A DNA stretch of 12,883 nucleotides from Rhodoferax sp. UBA4127 (GTDB lineage Bacteria; Pseudomonadota; Gammaproteobacteria; Burkholderiales; Burkholderiaceae_C): positions 10,775 through 23,657 of the forward strand of contig DFWT01000079.1 of the NCBI GenBank assembly GCA_002381045.1. The letters are read 5' to 3'. The notes under the pieces were generated by a model that saw only the letters and a list, made by a program, of their open reading frames with translations, ran no database searches and was not told the origin of the DNA. A program made the position numbers and the translations under genes. This document shows, one piece after another, positions 1 to 6,745 of the stretch (positions are counted from its first letter, which is position 1; the number at the start of each line of letters is the position of its first letter).

Positions 1-1
1 C

Positions 2-322
2 GACTTGCCTTATGCACCCAGTAGCAGCGTCAGCTTGGGCGTGAATTGGCAAGGTGGTCCGTGGCGCGCAAGCGTAGATGCGCAAAACCAAAGTGGCATG
101 ACCGTGCTGGGCCAAGGTCGGGCGAACGGGGCCCCCAACCTGACCAAAGTGGAGGGCTTCACCGTGGCCAATGTTCGGGCGGCCTACCAGGTGCCAGCAC
201 TCGGTAAACGAGGTGAGGTCTTCGTCGCGCTGGAAAACCTGTTTGACCAGCAATACGAATTCCGCGCCGGTTACCCCATGCCCGGGCGGTCCGCACAAGT
301 CGGCCTACATGCCAGTTTCTAA
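2..322 (+). CDS. TonB-dependent outer-membrane receptor, C-terminal fragment
   Basis: This is the last 106 codons of a gene that begins upstream of the window; the frame is open from base 2 to the TAA at 320-322. The translation has the alternating polar/aromatic pattern of outer-membrane beta-strands. It carries the late-barrel signature of TonB-dependent receptors (ENLFDQQYEFRAGYPMPGR) and ends in a terminal Phe (LHASF), the usual signal for Bam-mediated insertion. Such receptors import metal chelates or cobalamin across the outer membrane using TonB energy. The GYPMPGR ending followed directly by a copper-uptake-associated gene makes a copper-type receptor the best guess, but plug and substrate loops lie outside the window. 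Confidence is high for the family and low for the substrate. The next gene starts 16 bases after the stop, so the two are probably cotranscribed. Confidence 0.85.
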   Translation, partial: DLPYAPSSSVSLGVNWQGGPWRASVDAQNQSGMTVLGQGRANGAPNLTKVEGFTVANVRAAYQVPALGKRGEVFVALENLFDQQYEFRAGYPMPGRSAQVGLHASF

Positions 323-338
323 CCCAAGGAGAGATCAC

Positions 339-824
339 ATGACATCAAAAATTCGCCAACTTGCTTCGGTGTTGACTTTGGTTTGGGTTGCATCCTTTGC
401 TGCAAGTGCGCTGGCCCATGGCACAGACCAGGAGCAGATTCAACACGCCCTGATGACTACCTTTGACAAGCCCAACAACCCGCTCAAAGTGGAACCGGTA
501 GTGGTGCAGGGTGACTACGCGGTGGCGGGATGGATTCAGGGGGACAAGGGCGGCCGTGCGCTCTTGCAAAAGACCAAGAATGAATGGCAAGTTTCGGTCT
601 GTGCAGGCGACGGCCTGACACAAGCCAAGGTGCTTGAAACCACCGGCATGCCTGCCGCCAAGGCCAAGGCATTGGCCGATGCGGTGGTAGCTGCCGAGTC
701 CAAACTCACGGCACACCAGCGGCATTTGTTTGGCAGCTTCGAAGGCATGATGAAAGTCGAGCCTGGTCAGGCCAACCACGGTCAACATGGGGCACACGGT
801 GCCCATACTGCACCCAGCAAATAA
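339..824 (+). CDS. Copper uptake system-associated small periplasmic protein
   Basis: A 161-residue secreted protein. The start at 339 is fixed by an AGGAG ribosome site at 327-331, seven bases upstream, and by a clear signal peptide (residues 1-26, probable cleavage ALA|HG). Upstream in-frame codons overlap the receptor gene and are not needed. The mature part contains a DKPNNPLKVEPVVVQGDYAV stretch (43-62), the GWIQGDKGGRALL segment (64-76) and a single Cys88. It ends in a His-rich tail with H147, H150, H153 and H156 and a nearby Met-Met pair (137-138). I recognise this pattern from proteins named 'copper uptake system-associated protein'; that name is from memory, and no biochemical activity is known to me. 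It sits between two TonB-dependent receptor genes. The His/Met residues suggest periplasmic Cu binding or handover, which is inference. Confidence 0.75.
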   Translation: MTSKIRQLASVLTLVWVASFAASALAHGTDQEQIQHALMTTFDKPNNPLKVEPVVVQGDYAVAGWIQGDKGGRALLQKTKNEWQVSVCAGDGLTQAKVLETTGMPAAKAKALADAVVAAESKLTAHQRHLFGSFEGMMKVEPGQANHGQHGAHGAHTAPSK

Positions 825-858
825 CTGCTTCCGTCCGTTCACCAATTCAAGAGCAAAT

Positions 859-3006
859 ATGAAACTTCTCTCAAACAAACCTTTGTTAGCAATCACACTG
901 GCGATCACTACCCTCTCCGCACACGCGCAGGATGTGGCACCTCACGCCAGCGCTACCATGCAACTGTCGCCGATTGAAGTTCGCGGTACCGCAGAGCCAG
1001 GCTATACCGCCAAGCGCGCCGCCACCGCGACCAAGACCGACACACCGATCATGGAGACACCTTTCTCCATTCAGGTGGTCACTCAGGAGCTGTTGCAAGA
1101 CCAGCAGGCTTATCGCCTTGAGGACGCTATCAAAAATGTCAGCGGCATCCAATCGCTGCCGGTGCCGTGGTCTGCTGCGTATGAAACGCTACAGGCGCGT
1201 GGCTTTACAACCGAGCCGTTTCGCGATGGCACACGCATTTTGTTTTTGACGGTGCCCCTGGCCAATGCCGATCAGGTTGAGGTGCTCAAAGGACCAGCGG
1301 CAATTCAATACGGACGTGTCGAACCTGGCGGCATGGTCAATGTGGTGACCAAGAAACCTTTAGCAGATGCTAGCTATTCGCTGGAACAGCAGCTGGGTTC
1401 CTACAGCTTCTCCAGAACCACCGCGGACTTGACCGGCCCGCTAAACCAGGACAGAACTTGGCTGTACCGGCTCAATGTAGAAAACCTCGACAAGAAAGGC
1501 TTTGTTGATTACACATTTGATAAGCGGATATTCATTGCGCCGTCATTGACCTACCGACCAACCCCTGCCACCAGCATCACCCTGTCCTATGAACACAGGG
1601 ACGAGAAGGAACTTGGGGGAGTGGGTGTGCCCGCAGTTGGAAGCAGTCCGGCCCCTGTGCCAATCAGCAGCTTCTATGGTGAACCCGGCATGAATCAGCA
1701 CTTTATGGCTAGCGCGCTCAATTTGAAAGGCGAGCACAGGTTCAACGATCAATGGACCGTGCGTGGCGGTATTGGTGCCTACCGTGGTGACTACAAGTAC
1801 GCCAATATACAAGGCTACGCTTTGACTGGCAGCAGCCTGAACCGCTGGGGCCTGTCCAGCAACTTTGACAAGCGTGATACGGACGACGCTTTTATCGATA
1901 TGCAAGGAAAGTTTGAAGCATGGGGCATGAAACACACTGTGTTGATTGGCACCGACTACCACCGTTACACCAATACCTCCAATTGGTATGGCTATGGTTT
2001 TGTTCCTGACATTGACATCAACAACCCAGTCTATGGTGCCTTGGACACGTCGGCCTTTCAGAATGGAACACCTGACTCCTTCTACCTGCGTAAGGACAAG
2101 TGGAATGGCATCTATTTTCAAGACCAGGCGACCATTGCCGACAAATGGCATTTTCTGCTGGGCGGCCGCTACGACAAGACCCAGATGTACAGTGGTTATG
2201 ACGATATATTCGGCAGTGCCGGTGCAGCCGCATCTCTGGCTACCGCTGCAGCGGCAGGCAAGTCAAAGACTGAAAAGCAGTTCAGCCCCAAAGCGGGTGT
2301 GAGCTTCCAGGCTTATCCGTGGTTGGCCGTTTATGGAAGCTATTCGCAGTCGTTCGGTGGCTCGGCAAATACCGGTCTGACCAAAGCAGGTGATACGCTT
2401 GATCCAGAATCTGCCCAACAATTTGAGGTGGGAACCAAGGCCGAGTTTTTCGACGGCAAGCTCAGTGCAACCGTGGCGCTCTATGACTTGACCAAGAAGA
2501 ACATCGTGACGGCAGACATAGATAACCCAGGGTTTTCGCTGGCCATCGGCGAAGCCCGCAGCCGGGGCATTGAGTTCGATGTGTCCGGCAAGATTAGTGC
2601 CGCACTGAGCCTGACCGCCAGCTACGCCAACAACAATGTGCTGATCACCAAGAGCAACAACGGCGATGAAGGCAAACACTTGGCCAATGCACCTAAGCAC
2701 AGTGGTAGCGTCTGGCTTAAGTACGACGCGGCAAGTGCTGGTTTGCAAGGCCTGAGTTTGGGGGGCGGTGTGTTTGCAGCCAGCCAGGTGCAGGGTGACA
2801 ACGCCAATACCTTCCAGATGGCGGGGTATGCCCGTGTGGACGCCTACGCAGCCTACAAGTTCAGGGTGTCGGGCCAGCGTCTAACGGCGCAGCTGAACAT
2901 CAACAATATGGCGAACAGAGTCTATTACCCATCAGCGCAAGGTGCTATGGCGGTGATCCCGGCTGAGCCGCGGATGCTTACGGCCTCACTCAAGGCGGAC
3001 TTTTAG
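859..3006 (+). CDS. TonB-dependent siderophore-type receptor
   Basis: A complete 715-residue outer-membrane receptor. The ATG at 859 is chosen because it is followed at once by a signal peptide (residues 1-23, AHA|QD); the 24 extra codons back to 787 overlap the previous gene and carry no secretion signal. A TonB-box-like LSPIEVRG lies at about 36-43. The plug domain follows, with ETPFSIQVVTQELL (66-79), LEDAIKNVSGI (87-97) and VEVLKGPAAIQYGRVEPGG (140-158). The beta-barrel then runs to the terminal Phe of LKADF. The plug wording is typical of the FhuA/FpvA-like siderophore receptor group rather than cobalamin receptors. It probably imports a ferric siderophore or another metal chelate. The copper-linked neighbours make a copper chelate possible, but nothing in the sequence settles this. 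The ribosome site is weak (GAG only), and local base composition looks AT-richer than the genes to the right. Confidence 0.9.
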   Translation: MKLLSNKPLLAITLAITTLSAHAQDVAPHASATMQLSPIEVRGTAEPGYTAKRAATATKTDTPIMETPFSIQVVTQELLQDQQAYRLEDAIKNVSGIQSLPVPWSAAYETLQARGFTTEPFRDGTRILFLTVPLANADQVEVLKGPAAIQYGRVEPGGMVNVVTKKPLADASYSLEQQLGSYSFSRTTADLTGPLNQDRTWLYRLNVENLDKKGFVDYTFDKRIFIAPSLTYRPTPATSITLSYEHRDEKELGGVGVPAVGSSPAPVPISSFYGEPGMNQHFMASALNLKGEHRFNDQWTVRGGIGAYRGDYKYANIQGYALTGSSLNRWGLSSNFDKRDTDDAFIDMQGKFEAWGMKHTVLIGTDYHRYTNTSNWYGYGFVPDIDINNPVYGALDTSAFQNGTPDSFYLRKDKWNGIYFQDQATIADKWHFLLGGRYDKTQMYSGYDDIFGSAGAAASLATAAAAGKSKTEKQFSPKAGVSFQAYPWLAVYGSYSQSFGGSANTGLTKAGDTLDPESAQQFEVGTKAEFFDGKLSATVALYDLTKKNIVTADIDNPGFSLAIGEARSRGIEFDVSGKISAALSLTASYANNNVLITKSNNGDEGKHLANAPKHSGSVWLKYDAASAGLQGLSLGGGVFAASQVQGDNANTFQMAGYARVDAYAAYKFRVSGQRLTAQLNINNMANRVYYPSAQGAMAVIPAEPRMLTASLKADF

Positions 3007-3033
3007 GTCGCAGAGCCAGTCCAGGTGGTGCCC

Positions 3034-3046
3034 ATGGCGGCGCCAT
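3034..3046. repeat. Short inverted repeat between receptor and PepSY genes
   Basis: ATGGC-GGC-GCCAT, a 5-bp stem with a 3-base loop, lies in the 84-base gap between the receptor stop and the PepSY gene start. There is no T-run after it, so it is not a convincing terminator. It may be an mRNA processing or stability element, or chance. Confidence 0.25.
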
Positions 3047-3090
3047 TCGGGCCAGACTTTGCACATTGACTTCTATGGACTAGTGCAGAC

Positions 3091-4374
3091 ATGACCCGTC
3101 ACGTTTGGTTGCTTTTGCATCGCTATGCTGGTCTGGCTATGGCGGTGTTTCTACTCGTCGTTGGCTTGACCGGCAGCGTGCTGGTATTTGTGGATGAACT
3201 CGAAGCCATCGTGTCTCCGCAACTGTTTCCGCCAGTGCGCAGTGGCACGCCGCTGGACGCAGCCACCTTGGCCGAGCGCGCAGAGGCGCTGGCACCGCAG
3301 GCACTGGCCGACTCGGTTTACTTCGGGCATCCGGGCACGGTGCTGGTCTGGATGAGTGCGCGCACATCGCTGGAAACCAACAAGCCCTTTGACTTAACTT
3401 TCAACCAGTTGTTTCTTGACCCGATCACCGGGTTGGAACTGGGGCGGCGCCAGACCGGCAGCGGCTTGCCTAGAGGTTGGGGGGATGCCCTGCCATTTAT
3501 CTACCGGCTGCACTACAACCTGTCGCTTGAGCTGGTTGGTATGTGGGTGTTGGGCATCACTGCGGTGGTATGGACGTTTGACAACTTCATAGGTTTCTAC
3601 CTCACTTTGCCGACTGCCAGGCGCAAACCGACGTCATCCATATTGTTGGTTCGGCCAACGCAGTCAACGCCAAGCACGCGCAACTATTGGCAGCGCTGGA
3701 AACCGGCCTGGTGGGTCAGGTGGCGTGTTTCCAACTTCCGAACGAATTTTGACTTGCATCGTGCAGGTGGCTTGTGGCTGTGGCTGGCGCTTCTGGTGTT
3801 TGCCTGGTCGGCGGTTTATATGAACCTCCATGACCAGGTCTACGCGCCAGTGACGCGCTTGGTGTTTGACTATCCCAAACAATACTGGGAACTCCCGACT
3901 TTGCCGGAGGCGCAGAAGAGGCCCGCAATTAGTTGGCAAGAACTGAAAACCAAGTTGAATCCGGCAATGCAATTGCAGGCGCAGCAACACGGCTTTGCTG
4001 TGGTCAGGCCGGTGTCACTTGGGATGGACCGCGAGCGTGGTCTTTTCCTCTACACCGTGCACAGCAACCTGGACTTTCAGGACAAGCGCGGGCGCACCGT
4101 GCTGGTCATAGATGCCACAACAGGCGATTTAAAGGAACTGATCTTGCCGTCGGGGCAGCACAGTGGCGTGACAGTCACTAACTGGCTTGCCACCTTGCAT
4201 GAGGCCAATGTTTTTGGCCTGCCTTACCGGATATTTGTGTGCTTGCTTGGCTTGTGCATTGTCATGCTCTCGGTGACCGGGGTGTACATCTGGCTCAAAA
4301 AGCGGCGCGGTCGGAGGGTGTCGCGGAGTCACGTCTATGCAGAAACTGCCGCCGCCAAGGGTGACCACGCCTGA
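3091..4374 (+). CDS. PepSY-associated TM protein, probable siderophore/metal-chelate reductase
   Basis: A 427-residue inner-membrane protein of the PepSY-TM (PiuB/FoxB-like) family. Four helix regions are visible at about 7-34, 143-172, 226-246 and 377-401. Each has a histidine at or near its edge: H10 (LLHRYAGL), H141 (YRLHYNLS), H223 (NFDLHRAGG) and H370 (LATLHEAN). This spacing fits the paired-haem arrangement described for FoxB-type siderophore reductases. Large periplasmic parts lie between helices 1 and 2 and between helices 3 and 4, including an AAT-type PepSY-like stretch (VIDATTGDLKEL, 339-350). The short C-tail is basic (KKRRGRR). It likely reduces imported ferric or cupric chelates at the periplasmic face; that role is inferred from family and context. 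The ATG at 3091 gives the expected N-terminus but lacks a clear ribosome site. The tonB start follows one base after its stop. Confidence 0.85.
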   Translation: MTRHVWLLLHRYAGLAMAVFLLVVGLTGSVLVFVDELEAIVSPQLFPPVRSGTPLDAATLAERAEALAPQALADSVYFGHPGTVLVWMSARTSLETNKPFDLTFNQLFLDPITGLELGRRQTGSGLPRGWGDALPFIYRLHYNLSLELVGMWVLGITAVVWTFDNFIGFYLTLPTARRKPTSSILLVRPTQSTPSTRNYWQRWKPAWWVRWRVSNFRTNFDLHRAGGLWLWLALLVFAWSAVYMNLHDQVYAPVTRLVFDYPKQYWELPTLPEAQKRPAISWQELKTKLNPAMQLQAQQHGFAVVRPVSLGMDRERGLFLYTVHSNLDFQDKRGRTVLVIDATTGDLKELILPSGQHSGVTVTNWLATLHEANVFGLPYRIFVCLLGLCIVMLSVTGVYIWLKKRRGRRVSRSHVYAETAAAKGDHA

Positions 4375-4375
4375 T

Positions 4376-5026
4376 ATGCGTACTCGCTTTCCCATTGAGC
4401 AATTGACTGGCCTGAGTCTGGTGCTGGCTCTGCACGCCGCAGCCCTTTATGGCTTGTGGAGTGCCAGGTTAATCCCATCGCCCGCAGACACCGCCACCTT
4501 GTTCGTTAACTTCATTGCGCCGCCCCAGGTCAAAAAAGCCGATGAACCCAATCGCCCGCCAGCGCCCAAGCCACGAGCGATTGAGCCACCGCCGCAAACA
4601 CGTCAACTGGTGGCCGAAACGCCGGCGACGACACCCACGGACTATGTGGCGCCCCCACCACCACCCAAGCCTGAACCGATTCAGGCGCCTGTGGCAGCTG
4701 TCCCGGTTATCCAGGCACAGCTGCCGGTTGGGCCGGTGGCTTTGGCATCTGAACTCTCAGTTGCCTGCCCGCAACGCTCTGCGCCGACCTACCCCACCAT
4801 GTCGCGCAGGCAGGGTGAGGTGGGTGTGGTGGTGTTGCGGGTGGAGCTTAGCGAGACCGGCCAGGTGGCCACAGCCAAGGTTCAAACCTCCAGCGGGTTT
4901 GACCGGCTGGATGAAGCCGCCTTGGCCGCCGTGCGCACCTGGCATTGCAACCCTGCCACCCGCAATGGGCAGGCGGTGCGCGCCACGGCCCTGCAACCTT
5001 TTAACTTTGTGATTCAAGGAAACTGA
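4376..5026 (+). CDS. tonB: Energy transducer TonB
   Basis: A 216-residue TonB protein. An N-terminal signal anchor (about 11-28, LVLALHAAALYGLW) is followed by a Pro-rich periplasmic spacer (about 49-120) with KPR, APPPPPKPEP and similar runs. The TonB C-terminal domain then begins at about 131 with CPQRSAPTYP and ends in FNFVIQGN. C131 and C191 could form a disulfide. It couples the proton-driven ExbBD motor to the outer-membrane receptors encoded upstream. Start choice is open. ATG 4376 avoids overlap with the PepSY gene but has no well-placed ribosome site. ATG 4337 has GGAG at 4325-4328 with 8-base spacing; it would add 13 residues (229 in total) and overlap the previous gene by 38 bases. 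Gene order tonB-exbB-exbD shows a complete, dedicated energising unit. Confidence 0.93.
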   Translation: MRTRFPIEQLTGLSLVLALHAAALYGLWSARLIPSPADTATLFVNFIAPPQVKKADEPNRPPAPKPRAIEPPPQTRQLVAETPATTPTDYVAPPPPPKPEPIQAPVAAVPVIQAQLPVGPVALASELSVACPQRSAPTYPTMSRRQGEVGVVVLRVELSETGQVATAKVQTSSGFDRLDEAALAAVRTWHCNPATRNGQAVRATALQPFNFVIQGN

Positions 5027-5030
5027 ACGT

Positions 5031-5753
5031 ATGGAACAAGCGACCGTTGAAGGCCTGGGCTTTGCCCACTTTTTGACTCAAACCGACAGCATGGGCAAGA
5101 TCGTGCTGGGCATTTTGTTGGTGTTGTCCGTCGCCAGTTGGTACCTGATCTTGACCCGCGCCCTGGCCAATACCTTGGCCCAGCGTCGGGCGGATGCGTT
5201 TGTGAAACAGTTCTGGCAAGCGCCGTCGTTAGAGCAAGCTGCCGCCGCATTGCAAAAGCGCCCGGCTGACAACGCGTTTGCTGAACTGGTGCAAAAGTCA
5301 TTGGAGGCAATGGCCCACAGCCAGCACCAAAGTTTGGCGGTGGCCGGTGGCATGGGTGAATACCTCACGCGCACCCTCGGCAACCAGGTCGACCAAGAGG
5401 CCGCAAAAGCGGAGTATGGGTTGACGGTGCTGGCCTCGGCTGGGTCGGCTGCGCCCTATGTAGGTCTATTTGGCACCGTGTGGGGCATCTACCATGCCCT
5501 GGTGCAAATCGGCATGAGCGGGCAGGGCACGCTCGATAAAGTGGCTGGCCCAGTGGGCGAAGCATTGATCATGACCGCGCTGGGCCTGGCGGTGGCCATA
5601 CCGGCGGTGCTGGCCTACAACGCGTTTAACCGGCGCAACCGCATGTGGCTGGCGCGGCTGGAGTCGTTCTCGCACGATTTGTACGTGCTGCTGACTGTCA
5701 AGGCGGGCAATTCCGGGCCATCCACCAGCAGCGCCACTGCGCGCAGGGGTTAA
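5031..5753 (+). CDS. exbB: ExbB (MotA/TolQ/ExbB proton channel family)
   Basis: A 240-residue inner-membrane protein forming the pentameric scaffold and proton channel of the TonB motor. It has the family layout: a first helix at about 23-42 (IVLGILLVLSVASWYLI), a long cytoplasmic helical part with AAAL/EAMAH segments, then two further helices. The conserved APYVGLFGTVWGI (141-153) and GEALIMTALGLAVAIPAV (176-193) carry the membrane-embedded Thr and small residues that line the channel. Length is normal for the family. The start follows AAGGA at 5016-5020 and lies four bases after the tonB stop, so translation is probably coupled. ExbD follows three bases after its stop. Confidence 0.95.
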   Translation: MEQATVEGLGFAHFLTQTDSMGKIVLGILLVLSVASWYLILTRALANTLAQRRADAFVKQFWQAPSLEQAAAALQKRPADNAFAELVQKSLEAMAHSQHQSLAVAGGMGEYLTRTLGNQVDQEAAKAEYGLTVLASAGSAAPYVGLFGTVWGIYHALVQIGMSGQGTLDKVAGPVGEALIMTALGLAVAIPAVLAYNAFNRRNRMWLARLESFSHDLYVLLTVKAGNSGPSTSSATARRG

Positions 5754-5756
5754 GCC

Positions 5757-6170
5757 ATGGCCGCACGTAACTTCAGGCGTTATCGGGACAAAGCGCCCAT
5801 GGCCGACATGAACGTGGTGCCATTGGTCGATGTGATGCTGGTGCTTCTGGTGATCTTTATCGTGACCGCGCCGCTTTTGACCCACGCGGTCAAGATCGAC
5901 CTGCCCAAGGCATCAAGCAGTATCAATGTCACCAAGCCCGAGCACATCGAGTTTGGCATACGCGAAAACGGCGACCTGTTCTGGAACGGGGAGCAAATTG
6001 CCCTGGACGGCTTGGGCCAACGCTTTGCGCAAGAGGCCACCAAACAGCCCCAACCCGAAGTGCACATCCGTGCCGACCGGCATGTGCATTACGAGAAGGT
6101 GGCGCAAGTGATGGCCCTGGCCGCCAAGGCGGGGTTGGTGCGCATTGGGTTTGTGTCCGAGCCCCAGTAA
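5757..6170 (+). CDS. exbD: ExbD (biopolymer transport protein)
   Basis: A 137-residue protein with a short cytoplasmic N-terminus, one transmembrane helix (about 21-40) and a periplasmic domain. The helix carries Asp25 in PLVDVMLVLLVIFIV, the essential proton-binding residue of ExbD/TolR, at the same position number as in E. coli ExbD. The periplasmic domain shows the usual PEVHIRADRHVHYEKVAQVM region (about 99-118). It works with ExbB as the proton-motive-force-driven motor for TonB. The ATG at 5757 is preceded by AGGGG at 5745-5749, seven bases away. The gene closes the uptake set; the next gene starts 41 bases downstream with no strong terminator between, so transcription may continue. Confidence 0.95.
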   Translation: MAARNFRRYRDKAPMADMNVVPLVDVMLVLLVIFIVTAPLLTHAVKIDLPKASSSINVTKPEHIEFGIRENGDLFWNGEQIALDGLGQRFAQEATKQPQPEVHIRADRHVHYEKVAQVMALAAKAGLVRIGFVSEPQ

Positions 6171-6211
6171 TGCAATCTCAAAAATTCTGATTTTGTTAAA
6201 GGAGTGCGCTC

Positions 6212-6532
6212 ATGTTTGATATTTCAAATGGTTTGCCAGAAATGATTGGCTTGGAGCTGGCCAGGCGCGTGCGTGCCAGACGGCTTTTGCGTAACCTTTG
6301 TGTGGACGACTTGGCTGCCCAAATTGGCGTGTCTGGCAAAACGCTTGGCACCTTCGAGCGCACCGGGCGCGGCAAACTGGACACTTTTGTGCGGGTTTTG
6401 CTTGCGTTCGACTTGACGCCAGGCTTGATGGGGGTGCTGGAGCTCCCAGCTTTTACCAATGAGCGGGAGGCGCCAAACCCGACCACTGTGCCGCGAAAAC
6501 GCGCCTACCGCAAGGCTGCATGTCGCATTTAA
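6212..6532 (+). CDS. Small XRE/HipB-like HTH DNA-binding protein
   Basis: A 106-residue protein with a strong AAAGGAG ribosome site at 6198-6204 and an ATG at 6212. Residues about 13-75 match the XRE/Cro helix-turn-helix fold: LELARRVRARRLLRNLCVDD, then LAAQIGVSGKTLGTFERTG (34-52) as the recognition region, then LDTFVRVLLAFDL. The GxSxxTLxxFERTG wording resembles HTH proteins that pair with HipA-type kinases, but no hipA-like gene lies next to it. The C-tail is basic (PRKRAYRKAACRI). It sits 41 bases after exbD, so it may be the last gene of the metal operon and its regulator, or an independent antitoxin-like relic. An AT-rich inverted repeat AAAAT-TCTG-ATTTT (6181-6194) just upstream is a possible self-binding site. 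Family assignment is firm; the target is unknown. Confidence 0.8.
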   Translation: MFDISNGLPEMIGLELARRVRARRLLRNLCVDDLAAQIGVSGKTLGTFERTGRGKLDTFVRVLLAFDLTPGLMGVLELPAFTNEREAPNPTTVPRKRAYRKAACRI

Positions 6533-6732
6533 TTTGGCGCTTGTAAGGCCAGTTTCGTTGGGTGGTTGTGGTGCGCGTTTGCTGCCGCTGGCGCATTTGA
6601 AGGCAAAGGCTGCACACCACCGGTGGTACAGATCTCAAATGGGGGAACGGGCACACCGGCGGCGGGCGGATGATCGCGACAGGGCAGCAGAGCGGCTACA
6701 GCCACTAATGACAGTTTTGCCGACTCCCACAT
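6529..6732 (-). CDS. Possible small ORF downstream of csp1, unknown function
   Basis: A 67-codon ORF on the minus strand starts 13 bases after the csp1 stop, with a GAGAT-like weak ribosome site. The predicted product begins MWESAKLSLVAVAALLP, which could be a short hydrophobic signal, followed by a Pro/Ala-rich stretch with FEICTTGG and a HHNH cluster. Its stop and that of the HTH gene overlap within the four bases TTAA at 6529-6532. I do not recognise a family. Spacing to csp1 and the apparent N-terminal signal are in favour; shortness and low complexity are against. If it is not a gene, then 6533-6745 is a non-coding convergent gap whose only clear structure is the 12-base palindrome at 6616-6627. 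Confidence 0.28.
   Translation of the reverse strand: MWESAKLSLVAVAALLPCRDHPPAAGVPVPPFEICTTGGVQPLPSNAPAAANAHHNHPTKLALQAPN
6616..6627. repeat. 12-base perfect palindrome ACCACCGGTGGT
   Basis: A perfect inverted repeat (ACCACC/GGTGGT) without a loop, in the convergent stretch between the HTH gene and csp1. With no loop and no T-run it is not a normal terminator. It could be a dimeric-protein site or chance. Confidence 0.3.
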
Positions 6733-6745
6733 CGCAATATCTCGA

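Noticed and set aside
825..858. Possible Fur box in front of the siderophore-type receptor
   Set aside because: The 34-base gap has no GATAATGAT-like inverted repeat. Any operon promoter is probably upstream of the window.
345..908. 187-codon open frame on the minus strand
   Set aside because: It lies antisense to the copper-associated gene and the start of the receptor, both of which have signal peptides and family motifs. Its product has no recognisable domain.
1543..2151. 202-codon minus-strand open frame inside the receptor gene
   Set aside because: It is fully antisense to a convincing beta-barrel coding region, with no ribosome site or motif.
6180..6195. Terminator after exbD
   Set aside because: The AAAAT/ATTTT repeat is a weak A/T stem without a GC core, so it is unlikely to terminate; it is noted only as a possible operator.
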